A stretch of DNA of 64,000 nt from RYN-230 sp963723595 (GCA_963723595.1 CAVRRQ010000003.1:496001-560000), one strand, 5' to 3'; shown: positions 52,726 to 62,391, counted from the first letter of the stretch. The notes: a model not told the origin generated them from the letters alone. Numbers and translations: made by a program.

Positions 52726-54560
52726 AAGGCTTCTTCAGGGAGCTCCATCAGGTCCAGCGTGGTGGACTCGGCGATCTGGCGCTCCACGGCCAGGCGGGGC
52801 AGCACGGTCTCGGCGAAGAACCGCGCGGTGGCCACCTTGCCCTGGTAGAAAGCCTCGTCCCGGCCGGGTCCCTCGTCCAGGGCGCGGAGCGCGATCTCGG
52901 CCTGCCGGGCGAGCAGCCAGCCGATCAGCAGGTCACCCAGGGCCATCAGCAGCCGGGTGCTGTTCAGCCCGGCCTTGTAGACCTCGGCGGGCTGCTCCAG
53001 CGAGGCCAGCGCGTACCCGGACATGGTCGCGACCATGGCCTCGACGTCGGCGATCGCGGCGGACAGCGCGGCGCGCTCGGTCTTGAGCCGCCCGTTGCCG
53101 GCCTCGCTGGCCGCGAACTCCTTGATCTCGCTGAGCACCCGGCCCAGGGCCACCCCCTGGTCGCGCAGGGTCTTGCGGAAGAACAGGTCCATGCCCTGGA
53201 TCGCGGTGGTGCCCTCGTACAGGCTGTCGATCTTGGCGTCCCGGATGTACTGCTCGACCGGGAAGTCCTGGATGAAGCCGGAGCCGCCATAGGTCTGCAG
53301 GGACAGCGTGAGCAGCTCGTAGGCCCGCTCGGAGCCGACGCCCTTGACCACCGGCAGCAGCAGGTCGTTCACGCGGACCGCGAGGTCGCCCGTGGTGCCC
53401 GGCTCGGTCCGGCCCTCGGCCTTGGCGATCTGCACCGCGTCCTGCCAGGACGCGGTGTACAGCACCAGCGCCCGCATGCCCTCGGCGTACGCCTTCTGCA
53501 TCATCAGCATCCGGCGGACGTCGGGGTGATGGATGATCGTGACCCGCGGTGCGGTCTTGTCCCCCATCTGGGTCATGTCCGCGCCCTGGACCCGTTCGCG
53601 GGCGTACCCCAGCGCGTTCAGGTAGCCGGTGGACAGCGTGGCGATGGCCTTGGTCCCGACCATCATCCGGGCGTGCTCGATGATCAGGAACATCTGGCGG
53701 ATGCCGTCGTGCACCCCGCCGACCAGGGTGCCGACCGCCGGGCGCTCGCCGCCGAAGGTGAGCTCGCAGGTGGTGGAGGCCTTGAGCCCCATCTTGTGCT
53801 CGACCCCGGTGACGCGGACGCCGTTGCGCTCGCCGAGCTCACCGTCCGGGCCGACCAGGTACTTGGGGACCAGGAACATGGACAGGCCCTTGGTGCCGGG
53901 CCCGGCACCCTCGGGGCGGGCCAGCACCAGGTGGAAGATGTTCTCGGCCATGTCGTGCTCGGCGCTGGTGATGAACCGCTTGACGCCCTCGATGTGCCAG
54001 GTGCCGTCGGGCTGCTCGATCGCCTTGGTCCGGCCGGCCCCCACGTCCGAGCCGGCTTCCGGCTCGGTCAGCACCATGGTGCTGCCCCACTTGCGGTCGA
54101 TGGCCTGCTGCGCGAACTCCTGCTGCTCCGGGGTGCCGATGGCCCACAGCACCTGGGCGAAGTTCGGGCCGCCGGAGTACATCCAGACCGCGGGATTGGC
54201 GCCCAGGATGAGCTCGGCCACCGACCAGGCCAGCGTCCGGGGCGCGGCGATGCCGCCCAGCTCGGCGGGCAGGTCGAGGCGGAACCACTCGGCGTCCATG
54301 AACGCGGCGAACGACTTCTTGAAGCCCTCCGGCATCCGCACCGACGCGGTCTCCGGGTCGAACACGGGCGGGTTCCGGTCGGCGTCGGTGAAGGACGCGG
54401 CGATCGGGCCGGTGGCCAGCCGGTTCACCTCGTCGAGGATGCCGCGGGCGGTCTCCTCGTCCACATCCGGGTAAGGCTCACGGCCGAGCAGGTCCTGGCG
54501 GCGCAGCACCTCGAACAGGTTGAACTCGATGTCGCGAAGGTTGCTCTTGTAGTGACCCAT
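52722..54560 (-). CDS. Acyl-CoA dehydrogenase (large, about 612 residues)
   Basis: MGHYKSNLRDIEFNLFEVL start at ATG 54560 (GGGGGCGG upstream; ATG 54572 possible). N-terminal AcylCoA_DH_N-like part, then FAD/substrate motifs MVLTEPEAGSDVGAGRTKA, WHIEGVKRFITSAEHDM, LYEGTTAIQGMDLFFRKTL with the catalytic Glu in that C-terminal region, and LQTYGGSGFIQDFPVEQYIRDAKIDSLYEG. The extended N- and C-terminal domains match the about 600-residue FadE5-like class active on a broad range of acyl-CoAs. A degenerate inverted repeat lies in its promoter. Confidence 0.95.
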   Translation of the reverse strand: MGHYKSNLRDIEFNLFEVLRRQDLLGREPYPDVDEETARGILDEVNRLATGPIAASFTDADRNPPVFDPETASVRMPEGFKKSFAAFMDAEWFRLDLPAELGGIAAPRTLAWSVAELILGANPAVWMYSGGPNFAQVLWAIGTPEQQEFAQQAIDRKWGSTMVLTEPEAGSDVGAGRTKAIEQPDGTWHIEGVKRFITSAEHDMAENIFHLVLARPEGAGPGTKGLSMFLVPKYLVGPDGELGERNGVRVTGVEHKMGLKASTTCELTFGGERPAVGTLVGGVHDGIRQMFLIIEHARMMVGTKAIATLSTGYLNALGYARERVQGADMTQMGDKTAPRVTIIHHPDVRRMLMMQKAYAEGMRALVLYTASWQDAVQIAKAEGRTEPGTTGDLAVRVNDLLLPVVKGVGSERAYELLTLSLQTYGGSGFIQDFPVEQYIRDAKIDSLYEGTTAIQGMDLFFRKTLRDQGVALGRVLSEIKEFAASEAGNGRLKTERAALSAAIADVEAMVATMSGYALASLEQPAEVYKAGLNSTRLLMALGDLLIGWLLARQAEIALRALDEGPGRDEAFYQGKVATARFFAETVLPRLAVERQIAESTTLDLMELPEEAF

Positions 54561-54605
54561 GGCCGCCCCCATTCCTCAGCAGCTCTGGTGCTTCCATGAC
54601 TGCTA

Positions 54606-54646
54606 CTGGTGAGTAACAAGGCTCCATAATACCCGTTAGTAACCAG
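54606..54646 (-). promoter_or_regulatory. Imperfect inverted repeat upstream of acyl-CoA dehydrogenase gene
   Basis: CTGGTGAGTAAC (54606-54617) and GTTAGTAACCAG (54635-54646) match at 10 of 12 positions as inverted arms, 17 bases apart, in an AT-richer patch upstream of ATG 54560. A candidate operator for a TetR- or GntR-type lipid regulator. Confidence 0.4.
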
Positions 54647-54682
54647 GATGGCTATCGGTGGCCCAGCTCTGCCGGGGACCAG

Positions 54683-55624
54683 CTAGAGAATGTTCACCGC
54701 GCGGGCGATCACCAGCGCGCCCAGCGACAGTGACACCGCCGACTGGACCAGCATGGTGAGCTTCGCCCAGCGGGCCAGCGGCATCACGTCGGTCGGGCTG
54801 AACGCGGTCGCGTTCGTGAACGACAGGTAGAGGTAGTCCACGAAGATCGGCTCCCAGTCCGGCGGCGTCAGGTCATCCACGGTCATCTGCGGGAACAGGA
54901 AGTCCAGGTACTGGAACGTGCCGTGGGCGCGATGCACCGGGCCGCCCCGGTCGAACTCCCAGTACCAGAGGGCGAACGCGATCACGTTGGTGGCCCAGAT
55001 GGCGGCGCCGGAGGCGAGCAGGGGTCCGGCGACACTGGTGGCGTGGCCGCCCCGGAGGATCTCCCGGATGAGCAGGATCGCGGACGCCGCGTTGGCCGCG
55101 GTGATCAGCAGGATCAGCACGATGCTGACCCAGCGCACGAACACGCCGCGCCGCTCGATCCGGACCGGGTTGGCGATGGCCAGGGCGAGCACCAGCCCGC
55201 CCTCCAGGACCGGCAGCAGGAACGTCGGAAGCGGGCGCATCGACAGCTGATCCGGCAGCAGGACCTGCAGGACGATCGCGGCGATGATGCTGATGGAGAC
55301 CGGCCAGCGCAACTCGCCCCGGGTGCTGCGCCGCCAGGCGGGCAGGTTGTGCACATCCCTCGCGGCCTCATGCTCGACGCGCTCGGCCCTGGTCACCAGC
55401 GCGTACCAGACCGGGTTGCGGACCCGGCCGGGACGCGGCGGGCGGAGCGGCCGGTACCCGCGGGGCGGGCGCCGCGGACCATGGTCATCCGCGCCTTCCG
55501 GCGGTGCACCGGCCGGCCCTGGATGGGCGCCATCCCGCTCGGGCGGGACAGCGGGCCCGGCGGGGCCCAGCTGTGCGGACGGGCTTCCCGGCTCGCCGGT
55601 CCCGGCAGGCGGCTCTGGCTCCAT
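54683..55624 (-). CDS. DUF1345-like membrane protein
   Basis: 313 residues. Pro/Gly-rich N-terminus (about 60 residues), then LRWPVSISIIAAIVLQVLLPDQL, TFLLPVLEGGLVLALAI, WVSIVLILLITAANAASAILLIREIL, LLASGAAIWATNVIAFALWYWEFDRGGP and WEPIFVDYLYLSFTNATAFSPTDVMPLARWAKLTMLVQSAVSLSLGALVIARAVNIL. The last segment, ending in a probable pore-like and TM region, is characteristic of DUF1345 proteins. About five to six TM helices. Function unknown. Confidence 0.82.
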   Translation of the reverse strand: MEPEPPAGTGEPGSPSAQLGPAGPAVPPERDGAHPGPAGAPPEGADDHGPRRPPRGYRPLRPPRPGRVRNPVWYALVTRAERVEHEAARDVHNLPAWRRSTRGELRWPVSISIIAAIVLQVLLPDQLSMRPLPTFLLPVLEGGLVLALAIANPVRIERRGVFVRWVSIVLILLITAANAASAILLIREILRGGHATSVAGPLLASGAAIWATNVIAFALWYWEFDRGGPVHRAHGTFQYLDFLFPQMTVDDLTPPDWEPIFVDYLYLSFTNATAFSPTDVMPLARWAKLTMLVQSAVSLSLGALVIARAVNIL

Positions 55625-55711
55625 CTACCCATTGTTGACCTGGTCCGGCCGTGCTTGGGTGTTCGTTACCGCGGCATTACGCACGGGCCTGCTCTCACAG
55701 CGAGGTGAACC

Positions 55712-57943
55712 ATGGCGCTCGGGGTCAGCGAAGAGCATCTGGAACTGGCCGCGTCGGTCCGCGGCTGGGCCGGGCGGCCCGATAGCCCGATGCCGGGGCT
55801 GCTGGGGCTGCACCTGCCGGAGGAGTCCGGCGGGCAGGGGTACGGCCTCGGCGAGCTGGCGGTGGCCCTGGAGGAGCTGGGGGACGCCCTGGTCCCGGGC
55901 GGGTTCCTGCCCACGGTGCTGGCCAGTGCGGCGCTGGCCCGTGCAGGCGCAGCCAGTGGGGAGGCAGCCCACGCGGGGGCAGCCAGTGCTGGGGCAGCCC
56001 GGAGCGGCATGCCCGGCGAGATCCAGAAGCTGCTGGCCGGGCTGGCGGACGGGTCCCGGTCCGGGGCCGTGGCCCTGGGCGCCGCGCTGACCGGCACGCC
56101 CGCCGCCGACGGCGGCCTGATCCTCGACGGCGAGTCGGGGCCGGTTCTCGGGGGCAGCCTGGCCGACCTGGTGGTGCTGCCGGTGCTGTGCGGGCCGGGC
56201 GGGGCCGGGACGCAGGAGCGCTGGGCCGTGGTGGACGCCGCGGACCTGGCCGTCACCGGGCTGGACAGCCTGGACCTGACCCGGCCGCTGGCCACGGTCC
56301 GCGCTGACCGGCTGCCGGTGCCGGCCGGGCGGGTCCTGCCCGGCCTGGGCCGCAGCGAGGTCACCAGCCTGGCGGCCACGCTGTTCGCCGCGGAAGCGTC
56401 CGGCATCGCCGGCTGGGCGGTGCGGACCGCGGCGGAGTACGCGAAGATCCGGCACCAGTTCGGCCGGCCGATCGGCCAGTTCCAGGCGGTCAAGCACCGG
56501 TGCGCCCGGATGCTCACCGCGGCCGAGCAGGCCGCCGGCGGCCGCGTGGGACGCCGCGGCCGCGTGGGACGAGGTGCCCGCGCCGGATCAGGTGAGGGCG
56601 CCCCAAGTTCACTATGCCGCCGCGGTGGCCGCGGTCGTGGCGCTCGACGCGGCGGTCAGCTGCACCCACGAGTGCATCCAGGTCCTCGGCGGGATCGGCT
56701 ACACCTGGGAGCACCCGGCGCACCGGTACTACCGGCGCGCGCTGTCGCTGCGCGCGCTGCTCGGCCCGGCCGCGGACTGGGCCCGCCAGGTCGCGGAGCT
56801 GGCCCTCGGCGGCGTCCGCCGGCCGGTCCGGGTCGATCTGCCCGCGGACGCCGGGCCGCTGCGCGCGCAGATCCGCGCGGACCTGGCCGCCGTCGCGGCG
56901 CTGGAGCGCCGGGAGCAGACCGCGCGGACTGGCGGCCGGCGGCTGGGTGGTCCCGCATCTGCCCGCGCCCTGGGGCCGGGCGGCCGGCCCGCTGGAGCAG
57001 CTGGTCATCGCGGAGGAGATGAAGCACGCCGGGCTGCGCGCCCCGGGCCTGCTGATCGGCGCCTGGGTCGTCCCGGCCCTGGTCAGCTACGGCACCCCGG
57101 CCCAGCAGGAGCGGTTCCTGCCCGCCACGCTGCGCGGCGAGATCACCTGGTGCCAGCTGTTCAGCGAACCCGGGGCCGGGTCGGACCTGGCCGGGCTGAC
57201 CACCCGCGCTGAGCGCGATGGAGAAGGCCGGGGGTGGCGGCTGACCGGCCAGAAGGTCTGGACGTCGCTCGCCAAGGAGGCGGACTGGGCCATCTGCGTG
57301 GCCCGCACGGATCCGTCCACCCGGCGCCACGCGGGCATCACCTATTTCCTGGTGGACATGAAATCGCCGGGGGTGACCGTGCGCCCGCTGCGCGAGATGA
57401 CCGGGGACGCCCTGTTCAACGAGGTCTTCCTGGACGGCGTGCTGGTGCCGGACGACCTGGTGGTGGGCGAGGTCGGCGACGGCTGGCGGGTGGCCCGGAC
57501 CACGCTGGCCAACGAGCGCGTGTCGCTGTCCCGGACCTGGACGTTCGGCTGCGGCACGCCGGAACTGCTGGAGGTGCTGAGCGGGCTGGGCGAGGAGGCC
57601 CGGCAGAGCCAGCTCGGGACGGCCGGGCGGCTGGTGGCCGAGGGGCACGCGATCGACGTCCTCGGCATGCGGGTCACGCTGAAGCAGCTGTCCGGGACCG
57701 AGCCGGGAGCCACCGGCAGCGTCCGCAAGCTGCTCGGCATGCGCCACGCCCAGGAGATCGCGGAGTTGTGCTGGTCGATGGAGGGCCCCGGGGCAGCGGT
57801 GCCGGAGTCGTGCTCCATGGGCCCGGCAGGTCCTGCTGACCAGGGCCCTGACGATCGGCGGGGGGACCACCGACATCCAGCTGAACATCATCGGCGAGCG
57901 CATCCTCGGCCTGCCGCGCGACCCCGAGCCGCCCACCGGATAG
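55712..57943 (+). CDS. Double-domain acyl-CoA dehydrogenase (FadE34-like fusion; three frameshifts)
   Basis: Two acyl-CoA dehydrogenase modules in one gene. Module 1 from ATG 55712: LGLHLPEESGGQGYGLGELAVALEELGDALVPGGFLPTVLA, EYAKIRHQFGRPIGQFQAVKHRCARMLTAAEQA, CTHECIQVLGGIGYTWEHPAHRYYRR. Module 2: EEMKHAGLRAPGLLIGAWVVPALVSYGTPAQQERFLPATLRGEITWCQLFSEPGAGSDLAGL, LTGQKVWTSLAKEADWAICVARTD, ending QVLLTRALTIGGGTTDIQLNIIGERILGLPRD. Extra bases near 56537, 56928 and 57823 break the frame; repaired length about 740. It resembles mycobacterial FadE34 (two-domain, steroid side-chain oxidation). An alanine/glycine-rich insertion lies near residues 75-95. Confidence 0.88.
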
Positions 57944-58069
57944 CCCGCCGGGCTGCGCGCCCGCCCGCTGCCGGGGACATCACCGGCAATCCACCCCGGA
58001 CACGCCTCGCCTCCCGGCCAATCCGTGCTGGCCGCGCTAGCCTACTGAAAGCCGGCATCTGGGGGGCCG

Positions 58070-59656
58070 ATGGCCGACAGCGACGACGCCGCGATGGGTG
58101 GATACCGTGAACCTGGCTGGATGGCCGGTTCCGGTTCCCGTCCTGCGGCCAGCGGCCCGGGCGGGCCCGGCGGGCCGCCCGGCGCGCCGGAAGAGCCGAT
58201 GACCGGACCGGGCCAGCGCGGGGATCTGCCTGCGCCCCCGCCCCGTGGCGGGCGGCGGCGGCCCGCACCGTCCGCCGCGCAGCAGCGGCTGATGACCCAC
58301 ATCGCGGCCGGGCGCAAGGCCCGGCGGCGCCGCCTCATGCTGGCCGTGAGCGCCGCCCTGTCCGCGGTGGTGCTGTTCGCCGCCGGGACGGCCTGGGGAT
58401 TCACCAGCTACATCAACGACACCATCGGCCGGGTCAACGCGGGCACCGCGGGCACCCCGGCGAGCGGGCCGCTGAACGTGCTGCTGGCCGGGGTGGACCA
58501 GCGCTCCGGGCTGACCCGCCACCAGGAACTCGCGCTGCACGTCGGCAACGACGTCAGCTCCAACTCCGACACGATGATGCTGATCCACGTGTCCGGCGAC
58601 CGGAGCCGGGTCACCGTGATCAGCATTCCCCGCGACTCCTGGGTGAGCATCCCCGGGCACGGCATGAACAAGATCAACGCGGCCTACGGCCTGGGCGGCC
58701 CGAAGCTCGTGGTCCAGACCGTGGAGCAGAACACCGGGCTGACCATCAACGACTTCGTCCAGGTCAACTTCCTCGGCTTCGTCAAGGTCATCGACGCCCT
58801 GGGCGGCGTCAGCATCTGCCTGCCGTTCGCGGTGGATGACCCCTACAGCGGGCTGCACCTGTCCAAGGGGCGCCACCACGTCAGCGGGATCACGGCGCTG
58901 GAGTACGCCCGGGACCGCCACTCGTTCGCCACCTCGGACCTGGCCCGGATCCAGGACCAGCAGCGCCTGCTGTCCTCGATGCTCAGCGAGGCGATCAGCT
59001 CCGGGACGCTGGGCAACCCGGTCAAGCTGGACCGGTTCCTGCGGGCCGCGCTGGCCGCGATCAAGGTGGACCAGGGCCTCAACGTGGCGGCGCTCGCGGA
59101 CCAGATGCGCGGCATCTCCCCTGGCGACGTCCGGTTCATGACCGTGCCGCTGTCCAACTACAACTACCAGACCCCGACCGGCCAGCTGGCGGTGCTGTGG
59201 GACGCCAAGGAGTCGCAGGCCCTGTTCGGCGAGCTGAAGAACGACAAGCCCGCCACGAAGCCCAGGCCCGCGCCCGCCCGGACGGCCAGCCGGAAGCTGC
59301 ACCGGAGCCAGGTGCCGGTCGAGGTGTGGAACGGCACGCTGATCAGCGGCCTGTCCGCCACCACCGGCGCCGACCTGACCCGGCTGGGCTTCCCGGTCAA
59401 GGCCGGGCTGACCTGGCCCGTTCACGACATCAGCCAGACCCTGATCGAGTACCCGCCCGGGGACGCCGCCGGGGCCAGGCTGGTCCGGAAGGACATCCCC
59501 GGCGGCTCACTGAGGCAGATGAAGGGCCTGGCCAGGGTGCGGGTCATCCTGGGCACGAACGGCTACTCCGTGACCTCCCCGACGGCCACGCCGAATCCGG
59601 GGGCGTCCTCCAGCGGCGTCCCGTCCGCCACCGCCGCCCAGGACGCCTGCCACTAG
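58070..59656 (+). CDS. LytR-CpsA-Psr (LCP) family cell-wall ligase
   Basis: 528 residues. Pro/Gly-rich cytoplasmic N-terminus, one TM (LMLAVSAALSAVVLFAAGTAWGF), then the LCP domain: LNVLLAGVDQRSGLTRHQ, SDTMMLIHVSGDRSRVTVISIPRDSWVSIPGHGMNKINAAYGLGG, VQVNFLGFVKVIDALGGVSICLP, GITALEYARDRHSFATSDLARIQDQQRLL. These hold the Arg/Asp residues that bind polyprenyl-pyrophosphate donors. A LytR_C domain (VPVEVWNGTLISGLSATTGADLTRLGFPV) ends the protein. Attaches glycopolymers to peptidoglycan outside the cell. ATG 58070 follows GGGGGG. Confidence 0.95.
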   Translation: MADSDDAAMGGYREPGWMAGSGSRPAASGPGGPGGPPGAPEEPMTGPGQRGDLPAPPPRGGRRRPAPSAAQQRLMTHIAAGRKARRRRLMLAVSAALSAVVLFAAGTAWGFTSYINDTIGRVNAGTAGTPASGPLNVLLAGVDQRSGLTRHQELALHVGNDVSSNSDTMMLIHVSGDRSRVTVISIPRDSWVSIPGHGMNKINAAYGLGGPKLVVQTVEQNTGLTINDFVQVNFLGFVKVIDALGGVSICLPFAVDDPYSGLHLSKGRHHVSGITALEYARDRHSFATSDLARIQDQQRLLSSMLSEAISSGTLGNPVKLDRFLRAALAAIKVDQGLNVAALADQMRGISPGDVRFMTVPLSNYNYQTPTGQLAVLWDAKESQALFGELKNDKPATKPRPAPARTASRKLHRSQVPVEVWNGTLISGLSATTGADLTRLGFPVKAGLTWPVHDISQTLIEYPPGDAAGARLVRKDIPGGSLRQMKGLARVRVILGTNGYSVTSPTATPNPGASSSGVPSATAAQDACH

Positions 59657-59962
59657 CCGGGCTAACCGGCGACATGACCCTCAGCTAAATCCCTGTTCCC
59701 GGCGGGCCGTAAGCACTTCGCGCCATCGCATGGAATCGGGATAAAGTACGCGATTCGGTCGACCTTCGTTCGGCCGCGCCTGCAATTCCCTGCAATAGGC
59801 GTGCCACCCCTGCAATCCCGCGGTCAACTCGAGCAAATTCTTCAGAGCGGGCGCCGGTCGATGGTTAATTTAATTGTCTATGGGACGGATGGTGTGCGAT
59901 GCACCTATAGTTCCATACTTGCGGATCTGTAAGCCGTGTGAACGGGGTGACATTACTCGCCC
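59657..59962. other. Intergenic region with AT-rich promoter-like patch
   Basis: 306 bases between two plus-strand genes. It has a short hairpin GCCGG/CCGGC at the LCP stop codon (59656-59670), three CCTGCAAT direct repeats near 59780-59815, and an AT-rich patch at 59860-59885 likely to contain the promoter of the MFS gene, which has GGGGTGA before its ATG. Confidence 0.45.
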
Positions 59963-61684
59963 ATGACGCGTCACAACCGGGGTGTGCGCGCGCGCCAGGC
60001 GATCCCTGGGCGCCATCAGCTGATTCTTGCCACGTGCTGCCTGAGCCTGTTCATCGTGGGCCTTGACAACACGATCGTCAATGTCGCGCTGCCGACGATC
60101 GCCAGAGGGCTGAGTGCCTCCGTATCCGGCCTGCAGTGGATCGTCGATGGTTACACGATGGTCCTGGCCAGTCTGGTGATGCTCGCGGGGGCCACGGCCG
60201 ACCGCTTCGGCCGCCGGCGCGTTTTCCAGATCGGGCTGACCGTGTTCACCGTCAGCTCGGCACTGTGCTCCGTGGCGCCCAGCCTTAGGTGGCTGGTCGC
60301 ATTCCGCGTGCTGCAGGCGATCGGCGGATCGATGCTCAACCCCGTCGCGGTATCCATTATCGCCAGTGTCTTCAAGGGAAGGGCCGAGCGGGCCTGGGCG
60401 ATCGGGGTCTGGATAAGCATGTTCGGCGTGAGCATGGCGCTCGGGCCGCTCCTCGGGGGAATACTGACCAGCACGGTCGGCTGGCGGAGCATTTTCTGGG
60501 TCAACGTGCCGGTCGGGCTGGTCGCCATCGCCCTGGCCGCCAGGTACATCCCGGAATCGCGGCCCGGCGCCCAGCGCAGGCCCGACCTGGTCGCCCAGAT
60601 CCTGGTCATTGTCATGGTCGGGTCCCTGATCTACGCAATCATCGAGGGCGCGCGGACGGACTGGCGTGAACCCGCGATCCGCGGTCTCTTCGGGCTGGCC
60701 GGGCTGGCGCTGGTGGTTCTCGTCCTGTGGGATCTGCGCCGGAAGGACCCCCTGATCGATCCCCGCTTCTTCCGCAACCTGCCGTTCACCGGGGCGGTGC
60801 TGACCGGCATCTGCGCGTTCGGCTGCCTGGGCGGTTTCCTCTTCCTGGTCACGCTCTACCTGCAGGACGCGCGGGGCCTGTCGGCGCTGGACGCGGGCCT
60901 GCACATGCTGCCCGCGGCCGCGGCGATGGCCGTCTGCCCGCTGCTGGCGGCCCGGCTGGCGGCCCGCAACGGCCTGCGGGTCCCGCTGACGCTGGGCGGC
61001 GGCGCCCTGGCCCTGAGCATGGCCGCGATGTCGCGGCTGACCGCGTTTTCCGGAGAGTTCTACCTCATCGCGGCCTTCATGGTGTTCGGCATCGGCCTGG
61101 GCATGGTCAACGGCCAGATCAGCACCGCAGCCGTCTCGGCCATGCCGCCCAGCCAGGCGGGCCTGGCCTCCGGCATTGCTTCCGCCAGCCGCCAGCTGGG
61201 TCAGGCCCTCGGCGTGGCGATCAGCGGCGCGTTGCTGAACACGAACCTGCACGGGCCGATACAAACGGAGTTTGCTTCCGCGAGCCGCCCGGCCTGGCTG
61301 TTGCTGACCGGGTGCGGGTGCGCCGTGCTGGTGCTCGGCCTGACGACCACGCGCCCCCTGCCTCCGCACGGCGCGGCGGAGGTGGCCGGCGGTAGCCCGG
61401 CGGAGAGCGTCGCCGGTAGCCCGGCGGAGCGGGTCGCCGGCGTTCCGGCGGGGAAGCAGGAGACGCTCCTGCGCCCGGCGAGGGTGCCAGCGCAGACTGT
61501 CCAGGACCTGGAAAGGCCTCCGGAGAACCTGGAACCACTGACGGAGCCGATCTGGGTCCGGCGCGAGCCGGTTACCCGGCAGCCCGGCTATCCCGGGCCA
61601 GCATCCGGGAACCCGTCCGTACTCACGCGGCGTGACCAGGTCTATTACCGCCGGCGCTGGCGGGCGGATGACGAGGGGGACTAG
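59963..61684 (+). CDS. MFS transporter, DHA2-type drug exporter with long C-terminal tail
   Basis: 573 residues. Fourteen TM helices typical of EmrB/QacA: LSLFIVGLDNTIVNVALPTIARGL (motif D1), ATADRFGRRRVFQIGL (motif A), MFGVSMALGPLLGGILTSTVGWRSIFWVNVPVGLVAI (motif C). After the last helix (about residue 455) a 115-residue hydrophilic tail is unusual for the family: it has GSPAESVAGSPAERVAGVPAG repeats and a basic end YYRRRWRADDEGD. Likely proton antiport of a drug-like compound. It overlaps the following minus-strand gene by four bases at the stops. Confidence 0.92.
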   Translation: MTRHNRGVRARQAIPGRHQLILATCCLSLFIVGLDNTIVNVALPTIARGLSASVSGLQWIVDGYTMVLASLVMLAGATADRFGRRRVFQIGLTVFTVSSALCSVAPSLRWLVAFRVLQAIGGSMLNPVAVSIIASVFKGRAERAWAIGVWISMFGVSMALGPLLGGILTSTVGWRSIFWVNVPVGLVAIALAARYIPESRPGAQRRPDLVAQILVIVMVGSLIYAIIEGARTDWREPAIRGLFGLAGLALVVLVLWDLRRKDPLIDPRFFRNLPFTGAVLTGICAFGCLGGFLFLVTLYLQDARGLSALDAGLHMLPAAAAMAVCPLLAARLAARNGLRVPLTLGGGALALSMAAMSRLTAFSGEFYLIAAFMVFGIGLGMVNGQISTAAVSAMPPSQAGLASGIASASRQLGQALGVAISGALLNTNLHGPIQTEFASASRPAWLLLTGCGCAVLVLGLTTTRPLPPHGAAEVAGGSPAESVAGSPAERVAGVPAGKQETLLRPARVPAQTVQDLERPPENLEPLTEPIWVRREPVTRQPGYPGPASGNPSVLTRRDQVYYRRRWRADDEGD

Positions 61685-62109
61685 CCCGCCGGCGGGGCGC
61701 TCTCTCCCTGGCCGCTTGCTCCCGGGCCGCTTGCTCCCGGGCCGCTTGCTCCCGGGCCGCTTGCTCCCGGGGTGCTTGCTCCCGGGGTGCTCTCTCCGGG
61801 GGTGCTCTCTCCCGGAGAACTGCCCCCCGGGGCACCGTCTCCGGGGGCACTGGCGTCCGGATCACCGAGCCCCTGGGACGCCTCCTGCCGGGACAGCGCA
61901 TCCACCAGCCGGTCGATCTTGTCCTGGCTGTCCGGGGTCCCCCGCCCGGTGCGCTCCGCGTACACGGTCGCGCCCAGGTCGCGGAACATCGCATCCGCCC
62001 GCCGCTTGGCCTGGGCCTGATCCAGCTTGACCTTGCCCTCGCGCGCCGTGTCCTGGGCCATCTGGGCGATTTGCGTGCCCTGCGCCCGGACCTTGTCCAT
62101 AAGTCCCAT
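61681..62109 (-). CDS. Small helical protein with pentapeptide-repeat tail
   Basis: 142 residues, ATG 62109 with GGAGGCGG. Residues 1-75 are helical and charged: MDKVRAQGTQIAQMAQDTAREGKVKLDQAQAKRRADAMFRDLGATVYAERTGRG, DSQDKIDRLVDALSRQE, as in small actinobacterial proteins of unknown function. Residues 85-142 are Gly/Ser/Pro/Ala pentapeptide repeats (PGAS-G/T type) encoded by a 15-bp tandem array. No signal or TM. Confidence 0.75.
   Translation of the reverse strand: MGLMDKVRAQGTQIAQMAQDTAREGKVKLDQAQAKRRADAMFRDLGATVYAERTGRGTPDSQDKIDRLVDALSRQEASQGLGDPDASAPGDGAPGGSSPGESTPGESTPGASTPGASGPGASGPGASGPGASGQGESAPPAG
61696..61830. repeat. 15-bp tandem repeat, about nine units
   Basis: Units such as GCCGCTTGCTCCCGG (61711, 61726, 61741 and 61756 are identical), then GGTGCTTGCTCCCGG and GGTGCTCTCTCCCGG variants to 61830. 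Lies in the 3' part of the gene at 61681-62109. Confidence 0.92.
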
Positions 62110-62391
62110 GACCGCCTCCGCCGTAGCTCTCGCAGGTTGACGCTCTCTGCAGAGCAGGATATGCCGCCTCACGTGTCCCTCAGATGTGACCGAGGGTAAC
62201 CGCACTAAACCACTGCGGAGAGTAGTCGTAAGGTAATGGATTGTCCGGATGGACCGGGCTAATTCGGTTGTTCTCACCGCACCGGCGGACAACCCGACAT
62301 TACAATCCTGTGAAGCCCCGCCCGGTTCGTTTCGTTCGTGCCTTACGTCCGGGTGCCCGCCACTGGCTTCTGGATGGAGAAAGGGTCGACG

